Positions 8,088 through 14,835 of a stretch of 17,599 bases of DNA are shown here, piece after piece (position 1 is the first letter of the stretch; the number at the start of each line of letters is the position of its first letter). The stretch is from the NCBI GenBank assembly GCA_045545635.1, contig JAZQBI010000252.1, positions 1-17,599 on the forward strand, given 5' to 3'. A program made the position numbers and the translations under genes. The DNA is from RGIG8748 sp045545635. GTDB taxonomy: Bacteria; Bacillota; Clostridia; UMGS1810. The notes below the pieces were generated by a model, which saw only the letters and a program-made list of their open reading frames with translations, had not been told where the DNA came from and ran no database searches.

Positions 8088-8933
8088 ATGAGAGTACTTA
8101 TGATAGGCGCCCATCAGGACGACAACGAATTTGAATGCGGAGGTCTTGCATCAAAGCTTATTAAGGCAGGACATACAGTTCAGTTTCTAAGTATGTGTAA
8201 CGGATGCGGTGGTCACCACATATTAGGACCAAAGGAAATTACAGCCCGTCGTGCAGAAGAGTCTGCAAAGGTTGCAAAGCTTCTCGGTATCAAATATGAT
8301 GTGTGGGATAATGACGATTGCAATCTCGTTGCAGATCTTGCTACAAGAAAGCGTACAATACGCTATATTCGTTCCTTTAATCCCGACCTTATCATTACCC
8401 ACAGAACCATAGACTATATGCCCGACCACAGAGCAACCGGACAGCTCGTTCAGGATGCATCATATCTTCTTACAGTTCCCAATGAATGTCCCGATGTACC
8501 TGCAATGCGTTTTATGCCGGTTATTATGTACACAGAGGACAGATTTACAAACCCGGTTTTCCGTCCTGATATCGTGGTGGATATAGATAGCGAAGTGGAT
8601 GTCAAGATGACAATTGCCAACATCAATGTTTCTCAGGTTTATGAATGGCTTCCATATACCTATGACCACAAGGTTCCCGAAGGCGAAAAGGAACGTTTTG
8701 AGTGGCTCAAGGGTATGGATATTGATGCCAATACAACAGATGAAGAGGTGCTCAATGCCGGCAGGGGATATCTTATCCGTTATGCAAAGCCTGCGGCAAA
8801 GCACAGACAGCGTCTCATAGAAATTTATGGCGAAGACCGTGGAAGCAAAATTCGTTTTGCAGAAGCATATGAGGTGTGTGAATACGGAAGTCCAATGCCT
8901 GAGGAAATGAAGAAAACTTTGCTTTCCTTATAA
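8088..8933 (+). CDS. PIG-L (LmbE-like) family deacetylase, copy 2, altered second motif
   Basis: 281-residue tandem paralogue of the previous gene, roughly 60% identical over its length and starting 35 bases after it behind CGGAGG. The first motif is kept (GAHQDDNEF, H9, D11, D12). The second reads HRTIDYMPDHRA: zinc ligand H114 stays, but H111 is replaced by Met. In MshB the equivalent His is held to assist catalysis, so activity or specificity may differ. No signal peptide. The first 45 bases differ from copy 1 at only one position, although the genes diverge further on. The two proteins could act on successive acetyl groups, form a heteromer, or be one active and one modified subunit; all three are inference. 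Confidence 0.92.
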   Translation: MRVLMIGAHQDDNEFECGGLASKLIKAGHTVQFLSMCNGCGGHHILGPKEITARRAEESAKVAKLLGIKYDVWDNDDCNLVADLATRKRTIRYIRSFNPDLIITHRTIDYMPDHRATGQLVQDASYLLTVPNECPDVPAMRFMPVIMYTEDRFTNPVFRPDIVVDIDSEVDVKMTIANINVSQVYEWLPYTYDHKVPEGEKERFEWLKGMDIDANTTDEEVLNAGRGYLIRYAKPAAKHRQRLIEIYGEDRGSKIRFAEAYEVCEYGSPMPEEMKKTLLSL

Positions 8934-9007
8934 ACAATTTTTATATTTCAGTAGGAATCAAAATATCAGCCAAGACTCAGAAATGTGCTGTATAACTCCA
9001 TACATTC

Positions 9008-9035
9008 TTGACACAGATAAGTTTGAGGGTATAAG
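9008..9035 (+). promoter_or_regulatory. Putative internal promoter ahead of the epimerase-like gene
   Basis: TTGACA (9008-9013), a 16-base spacer and TATAAG (9030-9035) lie in the 135-bp gap between the second deacetylase and the next gene. The start would be near 9042, just before AAGGAG (9053-9058). It could give the second half of the operon separate or basal expression. Confidence 0.45.
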
Positions 9036-9068
9036 ATATGTATATAACTTACAAGGAGAGTGGCAATA

Positions 9069-9998
9069 ATGAACAGAAAAGAGCTATTAAAAAGAATAGG
9101 TAGCGTAGAACAGATTGGCGGTGTGCGGGATTTCACCTTCAATGACGGAAAAATGAAAGGTGTTCGTGCCATAGAGGTAAACACAGGCAAAATCCGTTTT
9201 ACCATACTTCCTGACAGATGTATGGATATTGCTCAGGCAGAATTTGAGGGTACATCATTCAGCTGGATTTCCAAAACCGGCATCACTAATCCTCAGTACT
9301 ATGACAAGGACGGCACAAATTGGCTCCGTGGATTTTATGGCGGTCTTATTACCACCTGCGGTCTCAAAAATGTCGGTGGACCTCACGGAGAACAGGGACT
9401 CCATGGCAGAATAGCAAATACTCCTGCATCCAAAGTCAGTGTTTTTGCTGATTGGATAGGTGATGATTATGTTATGAAGGTTTCAGGCGAAATGAGAGAA
9501 TGTGCCGTTTTTGGTCTCAATCTTGTTTTCAAACGTACCATAACAGCTAAACTTTTTGACAGTAGCTTTACTGTTGAGGATACTGTTGTTAACGAAGGCT
9601 TCCATGATGAGGGTGTTGCTCTCTGTTATCACTGTAACTTTGGTTATCCGCTTGTTACCGATGGTGCAAGGATGATTAACATACCTGCAGAGTATGCAGA
9701 CCTTTCTGCACCTATTCACGGCAAAGAGGAAGAGTGCTACCATGTGTATTTCGATACAGATGTACAGACTGTCGGTATCGAAAACGATACTATGGGTGCA
9801 TATATTACATACAAGCGTGATACACTCCCCGGTTTTCTTGTGTGGAAGATGATGGGCGAGAGTGAATATGTTGTAGGTCTTGAACCCAGAACAATCAACG
9901 GACCGGCTAATAAGGAAGAAAATGACAATTGGCTCGTTAACCTCAAACCCTTTGAAGAGTTCACTACACAGCTTACTTTTGAATTGAAGAGAAAATAA
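9069..9998 (+). CDS. DUF4432 / aldose 1-epimerase-like protein
   Basis: 309-residue protein that looks like a galactose-mutarotase-fold (beta-sandwich) sugar-binding protein of the DUF4432 group. Supporting motifs are RFTILPDRCMDIAQ near residue 41, the aromatic-rich FYGGLITTCGLKNVGGP and GLHGRIANTPAS, a central CYHCNFGYPL and the C-terminal LEPRTINGPAN. Relatives interconvert sugar anomers or isomers; the exact reaction is not established. There is no signal peptide. ATG 9069 lies ten bases after AAGGAG (9053-9058); the in-frame GTG 9060 is too close to that site. In this cluster it would prepare sugar released by the hydrolases for further metabolism, an inference from context. Confidence 0.85.
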   Translation: MNRKELLKRIGSVEQIGGVRDFTFNDGKMKGVRAIEVNTGKIRFTILPDRCMDIAQAEFEGTSFSWISKTGITNPQYYDKDGTNWLRGFYGGLITTCGLKNVGGPHGEQGLHGRIANTPASKVSVFADWIGDDYVMKVSGEMRECAVFGLNLVFKRTITAKLFDSSFTVEDTVVNEGFHDEGVALCYHCNFGYPLVTDGARMINIPAEYADLSAPIHGKEEECYHVYFDTDVQTVGIENDTMGAYITYKRDTLPGFLVWKMMGESEYVVGLEPRTINGPANKEENDNWLVNLKPFEEFTTQLTFELKRK

Positions 9999-10011
9999 GT
10001 TTATATTTGAC

Positions 10012-10048
10012 ATCCCCTCCGTCACGCTTCGCATGACGGAGGGGATTG
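10012..10048 (+). repeat. REP-like palindrome, copy 2 (short form)
   Basis: ATCCCCTCCGTCA (10012-10024) pairs perfectly with TGACGGAGGGGAT (10034-10046) across a nine-base loop. It starts 13 bases after the stop of the epimerase-like gene. The right half matches the end of the element at 7113-7169. It lacks the CCTCCCCTTA hairpin of that copy, so it is a shortened form. No U-tract follows; it may protect the upstream mRNA end or act as a weak terminator. Confidence 0.75.
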
Positions 10049-10077
10049 CAGATAATTAAACCACAGGAGCAAATCAT

Positions 10078-11046
10078 ATGTCAAAATCATATTACAAAAA
10101 GGTTCAGGAACAAACAATAAAAAAACTAAATAACCACAAGGGTATGTTTTCCTGTGCAGTTATTGCCGATTCTCATCTTGACAACTCCGTACCGGACACC
10201 TGCGAAAATATCCGCATTGTATCAGAAGGTGCAAAGCTCGATTGTGTGCTTCATCTGGGAGATATTATGTGCGGAGGCTTTCCGAGAAAAACATTAAACC
10301 GCCTTATGTGCAAGGAAATTGATCTTTTCCGTTCCGCAACAAAAGACGGATGCTTTTATCCGTCAAGAGGTAATCACGACGGGTTCAGGAACCCGATTAA
10401 CGGTGATTCGGATGTTCGTCTTGATTGTGACTGGTGTGATGTCATAGGATACATCGACAGCCTGCCCGGTGTTTCTCATCCGGAGGGTATGCCGTACTTC
10501 TATGTTGATTATCCTGAATATAGTATAAGGCTCATAAGTCTTAACTCCTTTTTTTTCCGTGAAGTTGATGGAGAAAAGGTAAAGGGTAATATCAACGGAT
10601 ATGATGATAATCAGCTTGAATGGTTCAGAAATGAAGCACTAAATGTATCTGATGATGTGACAGTGCTTGTACTCAGTCACGATTCTCCTGTTAAAAACTT
10701 CAATGATAATTTTCGCACGGACAACCCAATATACAATGGCAATGCCATGTTGGACGCTGTAATTGATGGCAGAAAAAAACGTGGATTCAAATTTGCGGCG
10801 TGGCTTGTAGGTCATTACCACGGTGATTTGACTTTTGAAGCTGACGGAATAAATATTGTTCTTGTAGCATCTGAAACTGCCTATATTCCGTCCCTCTTTG
10901 ATATGCCGGATGGAGGAAATTATCCACCAAGAGAGCTTGGCACATCAACAGAGGATTTGTGGGATGCACTATGCATTGATACAGATAGGTGTGAGGTTCA
11001 TCTGTTCCGCTTTGGTTCGGGCAGAGACAGAATTGTTTCATACTAA
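10078..11046 (+). CDS. Calcineurin-like metallophosphoesterase, complete active site
   Basis: 322-residue cytosolic phosphoesterase. All five metallophosphatase motifs are present in order: D31-S-H33, G61-D62, G98-N99-H100-D101, S200-H201-D202 and G245-H246-Y247-H248. These residues bind the two catalytic metals, so hydrolysis of a phosphomono- or phosphodiester is expected. There is no signal peptide or membrane span. The closest family feel is the CpdA/Icc-like group, but substrate is open. CAGGAG (10063-10068) precedes ATG 10078. Within a sugar catabolic operon it may dephosphorylate a sugar phosphate or cut a phosphodiester in the imported glycan; both are inference. The next gene is a decayed-site paralogue. 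Confidence 0.9.
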   Translation: MSKSYYKKVQEQTIKKLNNHKGMFSCAVIADSHLDNSVPDTCENIRIVSEGAKLDCVLHLGDIMCGGFPRKTLNRLMCKEIDLFRSATKDGCFYPSRGNHDGFRNPINGDSDVRLDCDWCDVIGYIDSLPGVSHPEGMPYFYVDYPEYSIRLISLNSFFFREVDGEKVKGNINGYDDNQLEWFRNEALNVSDDVTVLVLSHDSPVKNFNDNFRTDNPIYNGNAMLDAVIDGRKKRGFKFAAWLVGHYHGDLTFEADGINIVLVASETAYIPSLFDMPDGGNYPPRELGTSTEDLWDALCIDTDRCEVHLFRFGSGRDRIVSY

Positions 11047-11069
11047 CGCAACTGCTTAAGAGGTGTAAT

Positions 11070-11999
11070 ATGAGTATTTTTAGCGAAGAAATTAACAAAA
11101 CCATTCGCGATATTATGAATATCAAGGAAGATGGCGATTTATGTTTTGCTCTTCTGACCAACTCCTTTAACTCTGATCAGGGAATTGATACCTGTGAAAA
11201 TATAAGAGCGGTAGACAACGAAGTTAATTTTGATTTTGTGTGTCATATGGGAAATTTCATAAATGGAAACAATCCCAGAAGACCATCGATGGAGGTGCTT
11301 GGCAGTGAGTTTGATATGTACAAGGGAGCAATAAAATCAGGTGTTCTTCATATTTGCTGCGGCGAAACCGACGGTTGGCGTGATGAAAGGTATATAGGTC
11401 AGCTTGCACTTAATATTATGACTGATTCGGATTGGTATGAGGCTACATCATTTGTGGATGCCTATTCGGAAAGACAAGAGGGTAAATCTTATTATTATTC
11501 GGACATACCGCAAAAGAATACACGGCTTATATTCCTTAACTCTTATTTCAGCCAGCACGACACGGAAATAGAGTTTCATCAAAAATATATCGGAATCGAT
11601 GCCAATCAGGCAAAATGGCTCACACAAACTGCTCTTTGCAACACTGCAGGAAAAAATGTTCTGATTTTCTCTCACAGAATTCCAAACAGCCGTTTTGAAA
11701 CCGGAAAAGACCAGTTTGTATATAAAGGCAATTCTACCGAACCGATACTGGCTTTGTGGCAAAAAGCAAAAAAATCCGGAGCAAATGTTGTATGTCATTT
11801 CGGCGGTGCTTACGGTATTGACGAAAATATTTCGGTAGGCGGAATAAATTTTGCTGTTATCGGTAGCCAGCTTGCAAAAGACAGAGAGCTCGGAACTGTA
11901 AACCAGGATTTGTGGGATGCAGTTGTTGTGAAATCAAAGGAAAGAAAATTATACCTTTTCCGCTTTGGGGCAGGAGAGGACAGAATCATAGAATTTTAG
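11070..11999 (+). CDS. Metallophosphoesterase paralogue lacking metal ligands (predicted pseudoenzyme)
   Basis: 309-residue intact protein, clearly homologous to the preceding one: DTCENIR aligns at residues 40-46 without gaps, followed by NPRR/FPRK, LNSYF, NQDLWDA and LFRFGAGEDRI. The catalytic set has been lost: D31-S-H33 is N31-S-F33, GD62 is GN62, GNHD (98-101) is GETD, SHD is SHR with only H202 kept, and GHYH is GAYG. Two-metal phosphoesterase activity is therefore unlikely. The gene is not a pseudogene by appearance: no frameshift, a ribosome site (AGAGGTG, 11058-11064), and tight spacing on both sides (23 and 12 bases). It may be a regulatory or structural partner of the active enzyme, or a binding protein for the same ligand; both are inference. 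Confidence 0.85.
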   Translation: MSIFSEEINKTIRDIMNIKEDGDLCFALLTNSFNSDQGIDTCENIRAVDNEVNFDFVCHMGNFINGNNPRRPSMEVLGSEFDMYKGAIKSGVLHICCGETDGWRDERYIGQLALNIMTDSDWYEATSFVDAYSERQEGKSYYYSDIPQKNTRLIFLNSYFSQHDTEIEFHQKYIGIDANQAKWLTQTALCNTAGKNVLIFSHRIPNSRFETGKDQFVYKGNSTEPILALWQKAKKSGANVVCHFGGAYGIDENISVGGINFAVIGSQLAKDRELGTVNQDLWDAVVVKSKERKLYLFRFGAGEDRIIEF

Positions 12000-12011
12000 A
12001 GGAGAAACAAT

Positions 12012-14816
12012 ATGGCAAAGGATGTTTTTGTAGAAATTGCAACCACCGGTGCAGGTGGAAGAAAAGAGCTTTTGCATGAGCCACAACCTATTCCGTTTGA
12101 ACTCAAAGAATCTATTCTTTCGTCATCAGAAGATAAGCCGGTTCCAACTGACAAAAAAATGGATACCAAAGAGGAACTGTATTCAGAGCTCGAACGAATG
12201 AGGAAAGCATATACCCCTTTTATGGTGAATCATGCACCTATAGCTGATAATAAGCGAAAAATAACAGATATAAAAGATTTTATTTTGAATGACAAGGAAA
12301 GTATCTCCATACCTTATTACGGAGGTCCCGTTGGAAATGCTGTTCAGATATATGAGTCTGAATTTGTTGTTGATAAGCTTGCAGAAGATGAATGTGCCTA
12401 CATTTGCATCGGCGGTGCAGACTACGATGCAGAGGTCTTTGTCAACGATATTCTTGCAGGAACTCACGAAGGTTTTTTTGCCCCCTTTGAGTTTGAAATA
12501 ACAGATTATGTCAATATAGGGACAAACCATTTGAAAATTGTTCTTAAAAATGATTTTGTGTATAACGGCTATGAGAATGACAAAGGTGAGAGACTTCAAG
12601 GAGACAAGCTCTATGCAGCAACCGGAATAGGCTGGGATGATCCGCAGCTCGGATGGCACCATTGTCCTCCCGGTATGGGGCTCTATGATGATGTTCGCGT
12701 GGAAATAAGAAACAAGACTCATCTTCACGATTTGTTTGTTCGTCCCGTTGTATCAGAAAACCGTGCGGAAGCTTGGATTGAAGTAGAAAATACGGAATAT
12801 GTAAAAAAGGACATTTCCTTTAATATATCAGTGTATGGCTTTAACTTTAAAGAAATCGTGTTTGAAAATCAGATTTTTGATCCGTCAAACATATATAAAA
12901 CGCCTGCACAAAAAGGAACAAACATATATAAATTAAGCTTTGCTATGGATAATTTCAGATTATGGGATACCCACAATCCATATCTCTATGTTATGAATGT
13001 GGAGCTTTTGTATAACGGCAAGGTTACAGATACCCAAACTGTAAGATTTGGTATGAGAGAGTTCAGGCAGGATCTTGAATCCGATCCCAAAGGTATGCTT
13101 TACCTCAACGGAAACAAAATCCGCCTTAGGGGTGCCAATACAATGGGATATGAACAACTCAGTGTAATGCGTGGTAACTACAAGGAGCTGGCAGATGATA
13201 TCTTCCTTGCGAAAATCTGCAACATGAACTATCTTCGTATCACACAGCGTCCTGTACAGAGCGAAGTTTATGATTACTGCGATATGCTTGGAATCATGGT
13301 TCAGACAGACCTTCCGCTTTTTGGTGTAATGAGAAGAACCAAAGTTGCAGAGGGTATTCGTCAGGCAGAAGAAATGGAAAGGCTCATCAGAAGCCACGCC
13401 TCATGTGTAATGGTTACATACATCAACGAGCCTGTTCCCGACTTCAAATGTGAGCCTCATCGCCATCTTGAAAGAGCCGAGCTTGAAGAATTCTTCAATG
13501 CCTGCAATATGATTGTACATCTTAATAACCCCGACAGAATAATAAAGCATATTGACGGTGACTTTAATCCTCCCACGGAGGGAATGCCCGATATTCATTG
13601 TTACACCGGATGGTATAACGGTCACGGAGTTGATATGGGCAAGCTTATCAAAGGCTATAATGTTGAGGTTAAACCGGGATGGTATTACGGATGCGGAGAA
13701 TACGGTGCTGAGGGACTGGAAGATGCATCTGTTATGAAAAAATATTATCCCGAAGAATGGCTGAAAGAGCCCTTTGATCCCATCAACATTATCAAAGCAC
13801 AAACCAAAAATGTTCACTATCACTTCTACGACACCCAGGACACTCTTGAGGATTGGATAGAAGCAAGCCAGGACTATCAGGCACTTGCCACAACATTTAT
13901 GACGGATGCATACAGACGGGACAGCCGTATGATTTCAAGTGTGCTGCATCTCTTTATCGATGCCTGGCCAAGCGGATGGATGAAGACTATTATGGACTGC
14001 GAAAGAAATCCCAAAAAGGCATATTTCGCATACCGCAACAGTCTTGAACCTCTCAAGGTAAGTCTAAGAACAGATCGCTTTACCTATACCGTCGGCGAAA
14101 AGGTTTCGGTAGAAGCCTTTGTTTGCAACGATACAAACCTTGCCACGGATAAGTGTCAGATGCGTTTTGAACTTCTGAAAGGCAATGAACTTGTTATGTC
14201 AGCACTGTCTGATGCAAAAATCTGTGATTGTGATGTTACATATGTTTCCAATGCTGTGTTTACAGCACCGGAGGTTAATAACAGAGAAGTTTATACCCTC
14301 AAAGCCATTCTTCTTGGTGATGATGGCAAGATAATGGCATATGACACTCTTGGTATAGAGTTTTTTGAGGATGTGGAAGTTACAGAGGACGAAAGGGTAG
14401 AGCTTATCTGCGGACTGGGCGAAGGAACTCACGAAATAGCAGGGGAGACTGTAACTATACGAAACTGTGGTATGTCACCTATGCATTTTGTATCAAGAAA
14501 GACAGGTCACGATATTGTAAGGGAATTCGAACCATACGACTTTTCTTACTGGTACAACAAGAAAGAGGACATGATAACACCTATTCTGTACGCTACATTT
14601 GAAACAGATGGTTTTACACCGATTCTTACAAGCGGAAATGCCGGAGAAGATGTAACTTGCGAAAGCGGTGCATGGCATACGGTTAACGCTGTCGCTTGCA
14701 AAGAATACGATGGAAAACTTTATGTTATATGTAATGTGGACCTGAGGTGCGAAAATCCTGTTGCAAAAAGGTTTCTTAAAAATATTTATGACTACGCAAG
14801 AAAAGTTCTGAAATAA
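12012..14816 (+). CDS. Glycoside hydrolase family 2-type beta-glycosidase
   Basis: 934-residue cytosolic enzyme with GH2 layout. After an unusual 75-residue N-terminal stretch come a jelly-roll sugar-binding domain (about 80-235, with GWHHCPPGMGLYDDV at its end), an Ig-like domain (to about 345), a TIM barrel (about 346-660) opening with NKIRLRGAN, and C-terminal Ig-like domains from about 678. The expected acid/base is E473 in TYINEP and the nucleophile E563 in GCGEYGAEG; their 90-residue spacing is normal for GH2. It should be a retaining exo-beta-glycosidase (galactosidase, glucuronidase or mannosidase). I do not see the N-x-K carboxylate signature of beta-glucuronidases, so galactosidase-like use is slightly favoured. 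It has no signal peptide, starts 12 bases after the pseudoenzyme gene behind AGAGGAG and precedes GH89 by 19 bases. Confidence 0.88.
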   Translation: MAKDVFVEIATTGAGGRKELLHEPQPIPFELKESILSSSEDKPVPTDKKMDTKEELYSELERMRKAYTPFMVNHAPIADNKRKITDIKDFILNDKESISIPYYGGPVGNAVQIYESEFVVDKLAEDECAYICIGGADYDAEVFVNDILAGTHEGFFAPFEFEITDYVNIGTNHLKIVLKNDFVYNGYENDKGERLQGDKLYAATGIGWDDPQLGWHHCPPGMGLYDDVRVEIRNKTHLHDLFVRPVVSENRAEAWIEVENTEYVKKDISFNISVYGFNFKEIVFENQIFDPSNIYKTPAQKGTNIYKLSFAMDNFRLWDTHNPYLYVMNVELLYNGKVTDTQTVRFGMREFRQDLESDPKGMLYLNGNKIRLRGANTMGYEQLSVMRGNYKELADDIFLAKICNMNYLRITQRPVQSEVYDYCDMLGIMVQTDLPLFGVMRRTKVAEGIRQAEEMERLIRSHASCVMVTYINEPVPDFKCEPHRHLERAELEEFFNACNMIVHLNNPDRIIKHIDGDFNPPTEGMPDIHCYTGWYNGHGVDMGKLIKGYNVEVKPGWYYGCGEYGAEGLEDASVMKKYYPEEWLKEPFDPINIIKAQTKNVHYHFYDTQDTLEDWIEASQDYQALATTFMTDAYRRDSRMISSVLHLFIDAWPSGWMKTIMDCERNPKKAYFAYRNSLEPLKVSLRTDRFTYTVGEKVSVEAFVCNDTNLATDKCQMRFELLKGNELVMSALSDAKICDCDVTYVSNAVFTAPEVNNREVYTLKAILLGDDGKIMAYDTLGIEFFEDVEVTEDERVELICGLGEGTHEIAGETVTIRNCGMSPMHFVSRKTGHDIVREFEPYDFSYWYNKKEDMITPILYATFETDGFTPILTSGNAGEDVTCESGAWHTVNAVACKEYDGKLYVICNVDLRCENPVAKRFLKNIYDYARKVLK

Positions 14817-14835
14817 AATTGGGGGTTGTGTACTT

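Noticed and set aside
11070..11999. Second phosphoesterase gene as a pseudogene
   Set aside because: The frame is intact, structural motifs are conserved, and its ribosome site and tight operon spacing are maintained, so a pseudoenzyme is the better description.
12012..14816. Calling the GH2 enzyme a beta-glucuronidase
   Set aside because: The N-x-K carboxylate-binding signature expected of beta-glucuronidases is not visible after the nucleophile region, so the substrate is left open.
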